From an uncultured Sulfurimonas sp. (GTDB lineage: Bacteria; Campylobacterota; Campylobacteria; Campylobacterales; Sulfurimonadaceae), in contig CALCGG010000191.1 of assembly GCA_937900945.1 (NCBI GenBank), forward strand, positions 1-34,289: 34,289 nt of DNA, given 5' to 3'. The notes below the pieces were generated by a model. That model made no database searches. It had not been told where the DNA came from and saw nothing but the letters and a program-made list of their open reading frames with translations. Shown here piece by piece: positions 1 through 8,711 of this stretch; the first letter of the stretch is position 1; every line of letters starts with the position of its first letter. A program made the position numbers and the translations under genes.

Positions 1-6
1 TGGAAA

Positions 7-924
7 TTAAAACTGTGGTTGTAAAAAAGGTATAATCTGTTTCTTACGGCTCAGAACTTTGTCTAGCCAAGCTTGATGATTTTCCAGTTTCACATTAAAT
101 GCATTTTCAAATTTGCTCTCATCGTCACTTACCACTAAAAGTTGTGAACCTTCTATCATGATGTCCGTTAAAAGAAGAGCAACGCTATGAAGATTGCCTT
201 CCTCTTTCATCTTTTTCATATCTTCAAAAAGCATCTCTTTTTTATCATCAAAAACTTTTAAATCTACTACTTCAAGCTGTCCGATACCCACATGCGTACC
301 ATTCATATCGAACTCTTTGTAGTCTCGTGTCAGCAAATCGCGAGCCGATGTACCTTCTAACGCTGACTTGACGATAAACATCTCCATGCCAAGAGCTTTA
401 TAGTCTTCAATTTCTGCAATTTTTGCCAATTCTTTAACAGCTTTTGTATCAACTTTTGTACATGTCGGTGATTTAAAGATTACAGTGTCACTCAAAATCG
501 CACACATCATCATGCCGGCTAAATCTTTTGGTATTTCGATTTTAAAACTGTCAAACATCTCTTTAACTATAGTGTTAGAACTGCCGACAGGTCTGATCCA
601 GCACTCTAACGGGGTGTCAGTTGTAAGATCACCCAGTTTATGGTGATCAACTATTCCTAGTATTGTCGCTTCTTTTATATCTACCGGACTTTGAGCAAGA
701 TCGCCAAAATCTACAAGATAAATATTTTCACCGGCAACAGAAGTTTTAAGTTCCGGCACGATTCCGCCAAATTTATTGAGAACAAATTCAGTCTCAGGAG
801 ATATTTTACCTTGACGGATAGCAATACAATCTTCACCCAGTTTATTTTTGAGATATGTAAGAGCAATACTTCCTACAATAGAATCTGTATCAGGGTTTGT
901 GTGACTTATGACATAAGTTGACAT
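7..924 (-). CDS. ppaC: Manganese-dependent (family II) inorganic pyrophosphatase
   Basis: This cytosolic enzyme hydrolyses pyrophosphate to two phosphates and so pulls biosynthetic reactions forward. The protein has 305 residues, the usual size for family II. It opens with the metal-binding HTNPDTDS motif (about residues 8-15) and has the DHHK motif near residue 93, both hallmarks of the DHH phosphoesterase fold. The C-terminal DHHA2 domain ends with the substrate-binding SRKKQ motif near residue 292. The ATG at 924 has an AAAGG ribosome site, and a TATAAT box lies 25 bases upstream, so the gene probably has its own promoter even though the preceding genes run the same way. Family II enzymes use Mn or Co rather than the Mg used by the unrelated family I enzyme. 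Recognition is strong. Confidence 0.95.
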   Translation of the reverse strand: MSTYVISHTNPDTDSIVGSIALTYLKNKLGEDCIAIRQGKISPETEFVLNKFGGIVPELKTSVAGENIYLVDFGDLAQSPVDIKEATILGIVDHHKLGDLTTDTPLECWIRPVGSSNTIVKEMFDSFKIEIPKDLAGMMMCAILSDTVIFKSPTCTKVDTKAVKELAKIAEIEDYKALGMEMFIVKSALEGTSARDLLTRDYKEFDMNGTHVGIGQLEVVDLKVFDDKKEMLFEDMKKMKEEGNLHSVALLLTDIMIEGSQLLVVSDDESKFENAFNVKLENHQAWLDKVLSRKKQIIPFLQPQF

Positions 925-948
925 TTTTCTAGCCTTTATTTTTTCGTA

Positions 949-954
949 ATTATA
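949..954 (-). promoter_or_regulatory. Predicted -10 box of ppaC
   Basis: On the minus strand the sequence reads TATAAT, 24 bases before the ppaC ATG, preceded by an A-rich stretch. No TTGACA-like -35 box is visible, which is common in Campylobacterota. The predicted leader is about 18 bases and holds the AAAGG ribosome site. Confidence 0.6.
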
Positions 955-993
955 CTAAAGTTTTTTTAGAACATTTATACATATGAAGGTTAT

Positions 994-1428
994 TTAATGA
1001 ATTCTATAAACACTATCAACTTTAGAACCATTTTTTACAATCTTGACACGATCACCCGTCATTATTTCATTGCCTTTGACAACAACTACGACGTTCTCCC
1101 CATTGTCTAACTCAACGGTAAGCTCTGTCCCGTTTGATTTTGCTATTTCACCTCCAGCATAAGCACCTGCAAGTCCGCCACCCAATACAGCCAATGTTTT
1201 TCCATAGCTGCGACCAACAGTAGAGCCAAGCACAGCACCAGTTATAGCGCCCAAAAATGTACCTGTGCCGGTATCACTAATAACAACAGGTCTTGCTTCT
1301 ATTACTACACCTGTTTCATATCGTTTGATCTGATTATAACTTCTACCATCATACGTTGGACCTTGATTTGTTGCACATCCGCCGAGTATTAACAAAGCGA
1401 CAAATGACACTGATATTAATGTTTTCAT
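994..1428 (-). CDS. Glycine-zipper outer-membrane lipoprotein (SlyB-like)
   Basis: A 144-residue predicted lipoprotein. The N-terminus is a short signal peptide with a lipobox, LGGC, giving Cys18 as the lipidated residue. Residues about 57-95 form a glycine zipper, rich in GxxxG spacing (GAITGAVLGSTVG and GGGLAGAYAGG), the pattern of the 2TM glycine-zipper family that includes SlyB and Pcp. The C-terminus is a short beta-rich domain that includes the stretch GDRVKIV. Such proteins sit in the outer membrane and help keep the envelope intact; the exact role here is inferred. AAAGGA followed by an A-tract precedes the ATG. It lies 15 bases after the nitroreductase gene and is probably co-transcribed with it. 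Confidence 0.8.
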   Translation of the reverse strand: MKTLISVSFVALLILGGCATNQGPTYDGRSYNQIKRYETGVVIEARPVVISDTGTGTFLGAITGAVLGSTVGRSYGKTLAVLGGGLAGAYAGGEIAKSNGTELTVELDNGENVVVVVKGNEIMTGDRVKIVKNGSKVDSVYRIH

Positions 1429-1443
1429 TTTTTTTCCTTTTAT

Positions 1444-2073
1444 TTATTTAATAAATTCAACTACTTCTTCATAGTTCAATCTTACCTGTTGAGGCTGCTC
1501 ATTCAGTCTATATCCAAACGGAAGCACCATTGAAAGTTGATATTTACTAGTATTAAGACCTAATATCTTCTCTACTGCTTCTTTATCAAACCCTTCAATT
1601 GGGCAGGAATCTATTCCTAACACTGCCGCAGCACTCATCATGTTAGCACATGCAATATAAGTCTGCTTTGAAGTCCAAGCGTAAATATTTTCATCAGAAC
1701 TGAGTGTAGCTTTTAAATGATCAGCATATAGCTTAAGATAAAAGTCAAGCTTCTCTTGTGTCATATCTCGTCTTTCAAATCTTTTTTTCGGAATGCCTGA
1801 TTCTGGTTTCACAGACTCGATTCCTGCTAAAGCTATAACGAGATGAGAACATGAAGTAACTTGAACTTGATTCCAGCAAGCTGGTCTAAGCTTCGCTTTC
1901 AGTTCCTCATTGGTTATCACTAAAAACTTCCAAGCTTCCATCCCAAAAGATGAAGGCGATTTCCGGGCAGCTTCTAAGATATACTTTATATCTTCATCAC
2001 TTATCTTTTTACTATCATCAAAAATTTTACAGGCATGTCTAAAATCCATAGCCTCTTCAAATGTTTTTTCCAA
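1444..2073 (-). CDS. Nitroreductase-family NAD(P)H-dependent FMN oxidoreductase
   Basis: A predicted flavoprotein of 209 residues, close to the size of NfsB-type nitroreductases, which transfer hydride from NAD(P)H to nitro compounds, quinones or other acceptors. The N-terminal FMN-phosphate region RHACKIFDD, the helix ARKSPSSFGMEAWKF and the later GIDSCPIEGFD segment are typical of the family. I place the start at a TTG at 2073, because an AAGGA ribosome site sits just upstream and the homologous region begins there. A longer reading frame to 2163 exists but would overlap the upstream radical SAM gene by about 70 bases and adds an atypical N-terminus. With the TTG start the gap to that gene is 19 bases, so the two are probably one transcript. 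The substrate cannot be told. Confidence 0.85.
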   Translation of the reverse strand: MEKTFEEAMDFRHACKIFDDSKKISDEDIKYILEAARKSPSSFGMEAWKFLVITNEELKAKLRPACWNQVQVTSCSHLVIALAGIESVKPESGIPKKRFERRDMTQEKLDFYLKLYADHLKATLSSDENIYAWTSKQTYIACANMMSAAAVLGIDSCPIEGFDKEAVEKILGLNTSKYQLSMVLPFGYRLNEQPQQVRLNYEEVVEFIK

Positions 2074-2092
2074 GATTCTTCCTTTTTTAAGT

Positions 2093-2965
2093 TTACTTAA
2101 ATTTTGTACGATAGGCACAATGCCTGCATAACTCTTCTGTAATATTACCAGATTTAAAACCATCTATTATAGCTTTAGATTGTGAATTATTTATGATGTC
2201 ATCTAAAGATTCATCTTTAACATTTCCAAGGTTTATAACCGCTTCATAATCAAAACAACATGGAACAACTTCCCCATTGCTTAAAATCGCCATTTGGGAA
2301 TTCAGCCCGTGACAATACCCTTTTTCACTGACAAAAGGAGCTTCCAGAGATGGCCAAGTAAAAAGAGCATCAAAGTTAAAAAGCACTTTTGATATTACCC
2401 GTAAGCTTTTTTTTGTATCAGCATTAACTTCTGACAATCTTGCACCTAATCTATCAAACATGATTGCGATTACTTTTTCATTGTACTCTTTTTGAGAATT
2501 GTTATCCTCTTCATTCCAGAGTCTGTAGTTGATAAAAGATTTTAAGTTTAGAGCGCGAAATGCTAAAGTAAAGTCAGCTATTTTTTCAAGATATTTTTCT
2601 AAAGAAATAGGCAGTTTATTACCACGATAACTATTGAGTGAAAAGTTTATCTGTTTTATCGCAGGATGATTCAAAACTTCCACATGCCAAGGCTTCAAGT
2701 AATATCCGGCAGTTGTGATGTGGACATTTAGACCAGCCTCATAGCTGATATCCAAATACTCTTTAATATTTTCAACTAAAAGCGGGTCACCGACAACATG
2801 GTAAGCTATATCATTTGTAAAAGCTTTTACTTCTTTATTTACCTTTTCAAATAGAGCTAAATCCATAGTGGAAAGAGTTCTGCTAGCCGAGGGGCAAAAA
2901 TCACAAGAGAGTCCACATTTTGAAGTTAGCTCTATGTAGATTTTTTGCATCTTTTTCTTTGACAT
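2093..2965 (-). CDS. Radical SAM protein with C-terminal SPASM-type cluster domain
   Basis: 290 residues. The radical SAM cluster motif CX3CX2C is at about residues 17-24 (C-GLS-C-DF-C) and would bind the 4Fe-4S cluster that cleaves S-adenosylmethionine. The C-terminal part has further cysteines: C at the CHGLNSQ segment, the pair in VVPCCFDYE, and the final CRHC. With the typical text around them (SNGEVVPCC, LGNVKDESL) these mark a SPASM or twitch domain holding extra iron-sulfur clusters. Relatives modify peptides, proteins or small molecules. The ATG at 2965 has an AGAGG ribosome site. It lies just upstream of a flavin nitroreductase. No short precursor peptide is visible next to it, so the substrate is unknown. 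Confidence 0.85.
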   Translation of the reverse strand: MSKKKMQKIYIELTSKCGLSCDFCPSASRTLSTMDLALFEKVNKEVKAFTNDIAYHVVGDPLLVENIKEYLDISYEAGLNVHITTAGYYLKPWHVEVLNHPAIKQINFSLNSYRGNKLPISLEKYLEKIADFTLAFRALNLKSFINYRLWNEEDNNSQKEYNEKVIAIMFDRLGARLSEVNADTKKSLRVISKVLFNFDALFTWPSLEAPFVSEKGYCHGLNSQMAILSNGEVVPCCFDYEAVINLGNVKDESLDDIINNSQSKAIIDGFKSGNITEELCRHCAYRTKFK

Positions 2966-3001
2966 TTATCCTCTTTTAACAGGTTTCATAATTTATATCA
3001 A

Positions 3002-3820
3002 CTAACCTAATAAATGATTTAATGATGATTCTATATTTTTGTGCTTAAATTCAAATCCAGCATTTATTAAAGCTGTTGGATATATCTCTTTTGACCCTGT
3101 CAATACCGTTGAACCTTCACCAAAAATTAATTTTAAGACAAACTCAGGCAATGGAAAAATAGTTGCTCTATTTAAAGCTGAACCAAGAGCTTTAGTGAAC
3201 ATGTAGTTGGTGACAGGGGTTGGTGAGACGGCATTGAATACTCCTGTCAGTTGTTTATCGATTAAAAATGTATAGATACTCATCAAGTCAGCTATATCTA
3301 TCCAGCTTGTCATCATCTTACCGTTACCGATGATACCGCCGAGCCCAATTCTAAAAGGTGGAAGCATCTTTGCAAGTGCACCACCCTCTTTTCCAAGAAT
3401 AACACCAAAACGAAGTATACTGGTTGGCTTGCTACATCTGTTTGCCTCAAGTTCCCACTCTTTTGTCAGTTGCCCTAAAAAATCATTTGCATATTCAGTG
3501 TAAGACTCATCAAAAATGCTATCATCAGGATATGCACCAATAGCAGATGTAGATATAAAATGTTTGACATTGCTTTTGTTTATTGCACTTACTAATTTTT
3601 TTGTACTTTCAACTCTGCTGTCTATTAAAACTTTTTTATATTTTTGAGTCCATTTTTTTACAATGGGGGCACCGGCAAGATTAATAACTACATCGATATC
3701 ATGAAGTTTAGTTAAAATATCATCCTCACTATCATGACGATTTATAATTACACAATTTTCAAAAGTGTTTTGCAGATTCAATCCAACAAAACCACTCGCT
3801 CCAGTTAATGCTACTTTCAT
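3002..3820 (-). CDS. TIGR01777-type NAD-dependent epimerase/dehydratase-family protein (YfcH-like)
   Basis: A 272-residue short-chain dehydrogenase/reductase-type protein. The nucleotide-binding loop GASGFVG lies at about residues 7-13 and VINLAGAPI near residue 47, the pattern of the TIGR01777 (YfcH, SDR39U1) group. The C-terminal part (NAVSPTPVTNYMF, PEFVLKLIFGEGS, then a PTALINAGFEFKH segment) matches the DUF1731 domain of the same family. The biochemical role is poorly known; family members bind NADP(H). I chose the ATG at 3820 because a full AAGGAGG ribosome site is six bases upstream; the TTG two codons earlier abuts that site and is unlikely. It sits between the ADP-ribosylglycohydrolase-like gene (31 bases upstream) and the radical SAM gene (36 bases downstream). 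Confidence 0.9.
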   Translation of the reverse strand: MKVALTGASGFVGLNLQNTFENCVIINRHDSEDDILTKLHDIDVVINLAGAPIVKKWTQKYKKVLIDSRVESTKKLVSAINKSNVKHFISTSAIGAYPDDSIFDESYTEYANDFLGQLTKEWELEANRCSKPTSILRFGVILGKEGGALAKMLPPFRIGLGGIIGNGKMMTSWIDIADLMSIYTFLIDKQLTGVFNAVSPTPVTNYMFTKALGSALNRATIFPLPEFVLKLIFGEGSTVLTGSKEIYPTALINAGFEFKHKNIESSLNHLLG

Positions 3821-3851
3821 AATCAACCTCCTTTTTATAAAATGAAATTTA

Positions 3852-4916
3852 TCAACTTTTTAATAATGGTAGCTTATTTAGTAGATTTTCACAATATTCC
3901 CATTGCTCAAGCGTATTTTTCCACTCACTTGGAATTGCATTTACACCTTTATGGGCACCAAGAACCATACCAACAGCTATAGAACGCGAAGCGTTATCCC
4001 CACCTACCATAGCATTTGCCTGAAGAGCTTTTTTTAGACCATCCTCTTTATCTGCATATTTGAGTATGAAATAAACTGCTCCGGGTAATGTTCCTTCAGT
4101 CGGGCTGGCTTTACCAACTTTTATAGGTTCACTTCTGCCGACATCCCAGAGTCTGGCCATGCTTGTAAGCGCTAAATCATCACTGAACTGTTCTTTGTGA
4201 AGCTCACGTGTTTCGTCGGCTTCTTCCTGAAACTTTGCAATAGCCTGAGCCGCTTTAGCCTCAATAAATCCACCCATTTGAACTGCCACATCTTCTATAG
4301 CATCACTCGGTGCAGCACCATTGATAACTCTATGTGTTACACGAGCAAAAAATTCACCGCCACTTAGAGCATCTACATTTTTATGTGTGAACATTGTTTT
4401 TCTGGCAACATCGACCAATTTATCTTCAGTATCATAGTAAGCATGTGCCGCTACATGTCGAATCGCCATAGCATTTGAGATGCCGCCAAGACGCTCAACC
4501 GGCACACCTTGCCTTACTTGTGCGTAAGTTTCTTTAGTCATAGTACAAATCCATGAACCCCAACCGTTTTCTAAGCGATTCATCCAATGTGGAATCATAT
4601 TTGCCACACTGAAAGGTCTTACTTCATCGCTCACTTTGGCCAGATACTCTAAAACTAAAATATTGTAATCCCCATAATCAGTCGTCCCGCCGGCACTTTT
4701 TCCGGGATGATAATTTCTCTGCCCCCAACCTATTCCATGCGTTTGTCCACCCATCATCTCGCCTGGTGACATAAACTTTTCTATAGGTTTTTGTCCATAT
4801 GCCTCATAAATCTTTTGAGCATCATACTCGTAGTGAGAGCCCAAACAAAGGGCATCTCCAACTATGGATGCAAAAAATGCGCCTTTAATTTTGTCTTGTT
4901 TTGTAGGAGTGTTCAT
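3852..4916 (-). CDS. ADP-ribosylglycohydrolase (DraG/ARH) superfamily protein, divergent metal site
   Basis: A 354-residue alpha-helical protein of the DraG/ARH superfamily. The opening KIKGAFFASIVGDALCLGSHYE, a central TTDYGD, and the C-terminal MVGGDNASRSIAVGMVLGAHKG are the expected landmarks. In hydrolytically active DraG-type enzymes the two metal-ligand motifs are usually TDD and GGDTDT. Here they read TTDYGD and GGDNAS, so part of the di-magnesium site differs. That resembles the J1-crystallin / selenoprotein J branch rather than classical DraG, and no nitrogenase genes are nearby. ADP-ribose removal is therefore uncertain; another ADP-ribosyl or nucleotide substrate is possible. ATG at 4916 with an AGGT site. 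The 89-base gap to uvrA probably holds its promoter, but I see no convincing -10 there. Confidence 0.82.
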   Translation of the reverse strand: MNTPTKQDKIKGAFFASIVGDALCLGSHYEYDAQKIYEAYGQKPIEKFMSPGEMMGGQTHGIGWGQRNYHPGKSAGGTTDYGDYNILVLEYLAKVSDEVRPFSVANMIPHWMNRLENGWGSWICTMTKETYAQVRQGVPVERLGGISNAMAIRHVAAHAYYDTEDKLVDVARKTMFTHKNVDALSGGEFFARVTHRVINGAAPSDAIEDVAVQMGGFIEAKAAQAIAKFQEEADETRELHKEQFSDDLALTSMARLWDVGRSEPIKVGKASPTEGTLPGAVYFILKYADKEDGLKKALQANAMVGGDNASRSIAVGMVLGAHKGVNAIPSEWKNTLEQWEYCENLLNKLPLLKS

Positions 4917-5005
4917 AATCTTTACCTAGTTTTTTATCTGATTTTAACTAAGTAAAATTCATATTAGCTATATATTTTAAAGATTGCATATGTATTTATA
5001 TATTT

Positions 5006-7834
5006 TTAATTATGTAAAGCTAACTCTTTTTTCAGATATTCACCTGTGTAACTTCCAGTTTTTTCATAAGACTCTGCCAGTTCTTCTGGTGAACCTTCTG
5101 CAATAATAAGTCCACCGCCGCTTCCGCCTTCAGGTCCCATGTCGATGATATAGTCAGCATTTTTTATCATATCCAGATTGTGCTCAATGATAAGCACACT
5201 ATTTCCTAGTTCTACAAATTGATGCAATACACCTGTGAGTCTGTCAACATCTGCAAAATGCAGACCTGTTGTTGGCTCATCTAAGATATAGAGAGTTTTT
5301 CCAGTATCTTTACGGCTTAACTCTTTACTAAGTTTGATTCTTTGCGCCTCACCACCTGAGAGTGTCACGGCATTTTGACCAAGCGTGATATATCCAAGTC
5401 CAACATCAACAATCGTTTTCATGATTTGATGAATCTTTGGAATTGGTTTAAAAAATTCGAAGGCTTCTTCAGCACTCATGTTTAAAACATCCGATATTGT
5501 TTTTCCTTTATACAGAACTTCTAAAGTCTGCTGATTGTATCTTGTTCCTCTGCATGTATCGCATTTAACCATGATGTCCGGTAAAAAGTGCATCTCTATC
5601 TTGATTTGCCCTTCCCCTTGACATTTCTCACACCTGCCCCCTTTAACATTGAAGCTGAATCTCGAAGTGGTATAACCTCTTATCTGTGCCTCTTTTGTTT
5701 GCGAAAATAGGTTTCTTATCTCGTCCATGACACCTGTATAGGTTGCCGGATTACTTCTTGGAGTTCGCCCAATTGGGCTTTGGTCGAGATAAATTACTTT
5801 GTCTACATGTTCGAGTCCGGTAATTTCAACGCCTGCAACTTTCTTTACTTTTCTTGCATGGTTTAAAAGTTCTCTTGCCGTTGGAAGCAGAGTCTGAAGC
5901 ATCAGTGAACTCTTTCCACTTCCACTCACACCGGTAATACAGACAAAATTGTTCAAAGGGATTTTCGCACTTAAATTATTGATATTATTTAATGTGACAT
6001 TTTTAATCTCTATATATTTCTCTTGTTTTCGTCTGTAAAAGTATTCGATTTGTTTTCTTCCATAAAGATAATCAGCAGTTAAAGTTTTAGCTTTTTTGAG
6101 CATATCCAATGTACCGCTAAAAACAACCTCTCCGCCGAATTTTCCGGCACTTGGACCGATGTCAACTATAAAGTCGGCATTCTCAATTGTCTCTTTATCA
6201 TGTTCCACAACTATCACGCTGTTGCCTTTTTCCTGCAAACTTCTAAGAGTACGAATGAGTTTTAGCGTATCCCTTTCATGAAGCCCGATACTCGGTTCAT
6301 CAAGAACGTATAAAACACCCGTTAAACCGCTGCCTATTTGTGAAGCTATGCGGATTCGTTGCGCTTCTCCGCCGCTGATAGTTCTGGCATCACGACCCAA
6401 AGTTATGTAGCCAAGCCCTACATCAAACAGAAAATAAAGTCTCTCTCTGATCTCATTTAAAATAGGCTGAGATACCTGTGTATTCTGGTCATTAAAATAG
6501 GTAAAATTATCCTCATTTTTAAACCATTCATAGGTTTTGTTGATTGGCATGTCTAAAAGTTCTGCTATCCCTTTTTGCCCTACTTTTACAGCCAAAGATT
6601 CACGTTTGAGTCTGTGGGAACCGCAAATATTGCAAACCTTTTCACTCATGTAATCAGCTAACTCTTTTTCATCTTTGAACATATCGTAAGCTATTTTGAT
6701 GATTCCCGGCCACATTCTTTTCACTTCATGGTTTTTCCACATAAAACTGACTTCATCTATACCGCCATGCAGAATCGCTTTTTTTTGATAATCCGGTAAA
6801 TCTGAGTATGGGATTTTTATGTCAATCTTGTTATGCGCACAAAAACCTTTTAAAAATGTAAAATAGTAACCTTTATTAAAACCGTAAACTATTTTAACAG
6901 CACCAGTTTCTACACTTAAATCCTGATCTATTATTTTATCCTGGTCAAGTGCGTAACGCAGACCCAAACCATCACATTCCGGACATGCACCTTTTGGCGA
7001 GTTAAACGAAAATGAAAGCGGCTCAAGCGGGTCGAAACTTATCTTGCAGTCAAAGCATGCATTATGCTCACTATAATGAATACTTGTTTTTTTTAAGCCT
7101 AGTTCTTCATGATTTAAGATATCTATCTCAAGCTCACCATAACTCTCTTTCAAAGCTTTTTCAACATCTGCCGCGATACGCTCTTTATTCTCAGCATTTA
7201 CAACAACCCTGTCTATAACAACTTTGATGGTATGTTTTTTAGTTTTACTAAGATCTATCTCTTCATCAAGTCGAACCATGACGCCGTCTATCATAGCTCT
7301 TACGTAACCTTTGTGTACAAGAGATTCAAGCACGTCAGCGTAAGCTCCTTTTTTCTCATTTACAATCGGAGCTAAGAGAACAAGTTTTGCACCCTCTGGA
7401 AGTTTTGCCACTTCCCCTATAATATCGGATGCGCTCATCTTTGAAATCACTTTGCCGCATTTATGGCAGTGCTGAACTCCGACACGAGCATACAAAAGTC
7501 TAAAATAATCGTATATTTCAGTTATAGTCCCAACAGTTGAGCGGGGATTTTTTGAAGTTGTTTTTTGGTCAATGGCAATAGCCGGAGTCAGTCCTTCTAT
7601 CTTATCAACATCTGGTTTTCCAACGCGGTCAAGAAATTGTCTTGCATAAGACGACAAGGATTCCATGTACCTTCTTTGCCCCTCAGCATAGAGCGTGTCA
7701 AACGCTAAAGTTGATTTTCCGCTTCCACTCAAGCCTGTAAAAACAACCAGTTCATTTTTTGGAATATTTAATGATATATTTTTTAAATTATTTTCTCTTG
7801 CGCCGGTAATCTTAATTAAATCTTTGTTCTTCAT
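5006..7834 (-). CDS. uvrA: Excinuclease ABC subunit A
   Basis: UvrA is the DNA-damage sensor of nucleotide excision repair. It forms a dimer with tandem ABC ATPase modules, loads UvrB on lesions and then leaves. At 942 residues it is full length. Module I has Walker A GLSGSGKS at residues 34-41. The second Walker A, GVSGSGKS, is near residue 637. The ABC signature (SGGEAQRI) occurs in both halves, and each is followed by a LDEP Walker B. Cysteine pairs mark the zinc modules: CHKC near 125, CFDC with CPEC near 260-285, CNIC near 397, and CEKC with CDTC near 730-755. The C-terminal zinc finger is the one needed for damage recognition in known UvrAs. A permease gene lies 12 bases upstream, probably on the same transcript. 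Confidence 0.98.
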   Translation of the reverse strand: MKNKDLIKITGARENNLKNISLNIPKNELVVFTGLSGSGKSTLAFDTLYAEGQRRYMESLSSYARQFLDRVGKPDVDKIEGLTPAIAIDQKTTSKNPRSTVGTITEIYDYFRLLYARVGVQHCHKCGKVISKMSASDIIGEVAKLPEGAKLVLLAPIVNEKKGAYADVLESLVHKGYVRAMIDGVMVRLDEEIDLSKTKKHTIKVVIDRVVVNAENKERIAADVEKALKESYGELEIDILNHEELGLKKTSIHYSEHNACFDCKISFDPLEPLSFSFNSPKGACPECDGLGLRYALDQDKIIDQDLSVETGAVKIVYGFNKGYYFTFLKGFCAHNKIDIKIPYSDLPDYQKKAILHGGIDEVSFMWKNHEVKRMWPGIIKIAYDMFKDEKELADYMSEKVCNICGSHRLKRESLAVKVGQKGIAELLDMPINKTYEWFKNEDNFTYFNDQNTQVSQPILNEIRERLYFLFDVGLGYITLGRDARTISGGEAQRIRIASQIGSGLTGVLYVLDEPSIGLHERDTLKLIRTLRSLQEKGNSVIVVEHDKETIENADFIVDIGPSAGKFGGEVVFSGTLDMLKKAKTLTADYLYGRKQIEYFYRRKQEKYIEIKNVTLNNINNLSAKIPLNNFVCITGVSGSGKSSLMLQTLLPTARELLNHARKVKKVAGVEITGLEHVDKVIYLDQSPIGRTPRSNPATYTGVMDEIRNLFSQTKEAQIRGYTTSRFSFNVKGGRCEKCQGEGQIKIEMHFLPDIMVKCDTCRGTRYNQQTLEVLYKGKTISDVLNMSAEEAFEFFKPIPKIHQIMKTIVDVGLGYITLGQNAVTLSGGEAQRIKLSKELSRKDTGKTLYILDEPTTGLHFADVDRLTGVLHQFVELGNSVLIIEHNLDMIKNADYIIDMGPEGGSGGGLIIAEGSPEELAESYEKTGSYTGEYLKKELALHN

Positions 7835-7846
7835 CTATAAAAACCT

Positions 7847-8578
7847 TTATAAAAATATTCTTTGTGCCAAATAAGCAACTACTAAAAAGTAAAATCCTGC
7901 GAGTAGATTTCTTTGTATATTTACGTTTATTTTATGTTTCAAATGGATACCTATATATACACCAATAAGAGATGCTAAACCTATGATTATGCCACTTTCA
8001 TAGTCTACATGTTCACTTAATGTATGTGAGATCAATCCGGAAACAGATGAAAACACTACAAAAAATAAACCAGCAGAAGTTGCCTGCTTGAGTGGAACAT
8101 GTAAAAATCCGACTAAAATAGGAACCAAAATCAAGCTTCCGCCAACACCAATTGTCATGCTGATTGCACCTAAAACTATACCTATGGCTAAAAGTACAAC
8201 TTTACTCACTTCTCTTTGTTCTTTATGTTCTTTTGTTTTAAAAAAAATTCTTAAAAGTGCGAAGGTGGCAAACAATAAAAATATAACTTCTAAAGTATTA
8301 TCGCTTACTCTTGAAGCAATGAAACCACTCAAAAGTGCACCTGCAAAACCACCAATTCCAATAGTTGCAACCATGGGAATATCTAAAGTGCCTTTTTTGT
8401 TGTTTAAGTAACTTCCGTATACAGAACTAAAAACCATTTGAACAACTGAAATACCTATAGCTATTTTAGTTTCATAGCCCAGAATAAGCAAAAGTGGAAC
8501 TAATATTGTTCCTCCGCCTATGCCAAAAAAACCTGATAATACACCAACACTCACACCGAGTAAAATCATTTCAATCAT
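7847..8578 (-). CDS. TauE/SafE-family membrane permease (sulfite/organosulfonate exporter type)
   Basis: A polytopic inner-membrane protein of 243 residues with about eight hydrophobic segments. It has the family repeat: GVLSGFFGIGGGTILVPLLL near the N-terminus and a matching AISMTIGVGGSLILVPIL in the second half, the two halves of a duplicated fold. Family members move sulfite, sulfoacetate or related anions outward, which would suit a sulfur-oxidising bacterium, but the substrate is not visible from sequence. I use the ATG at 8578. A longer frame starts at a TTG at 8611, but that codon has no ribosome site and lies upstream of the start predicted from a possible TACAAT -10 (8601-8606). The gene leads into uvrA and is divergent from cheX. 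Confidence 0.85.
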   Translation of the reverse strand: MIEMILLGVSVGVLSGFFGIGGGTILVPLLLILGYETKIAIGISVVQMVFSSVYGSYLNNKKGTLDIPMVATIGIGGFAGALLSGFIASRVSDNTLEVIFLLFATFALLRIFFKTKEHKEQREVSKVVLLAIGIVLGAISMTIGVGGSLILVPILVGFLHVPLKQATSAGLFFVVFSSVSGLISHTLSEHVDYESGIIIGLASLIGVYIGIHLKHKINVNIQRNLLAGFYFLVVAYLAQRIFL

Positions 8579-8681
8579 GGGCGCCTTATATTTTTTGCGA
8601 ATTGTACTCAAATATCACTTTATAGTTGTTTTATACATAGATTGATAAGAGTTTTTAATTTTACTTTGAGAATCTATAAAG

Positions 8682-8687
8682 TATAAT
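8682..8687 (+). promoter_or_regulatory. Predicted -10 box of the cheX-fliN-fliO operon
   Basis: TATAAT lies 24 bases before the ATG at 8712, followed by an AAAGGG ribosome site. No sigma-54 (TGGC-N-TTGC type) or sigma-28 element is visible in the 133-base divergent region, so a housekeeping sigma factor is the likely reader. Confidence 0.6.
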
Positions 8688-8711
8688 CAACTACTAATAA
8701 AGGGTAATTAA

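Noticed and set aside
2074-2163. Upstream start for the nitroreductase at 2163
   Set aside because: It would overlap the radical SAM gene by about 70 bases, has no ribosome site near it, and its extra N-terminus does not match the family; the TTG at 2073 has AAGGA.
2093-3001. RiPP-type cluster around the radical SAM/SPASM protein
   Set aside because: The flanking gaps are 19 and 36 bases and contain no short precursor reading frame, and no transporter or peptidase is adjacent.
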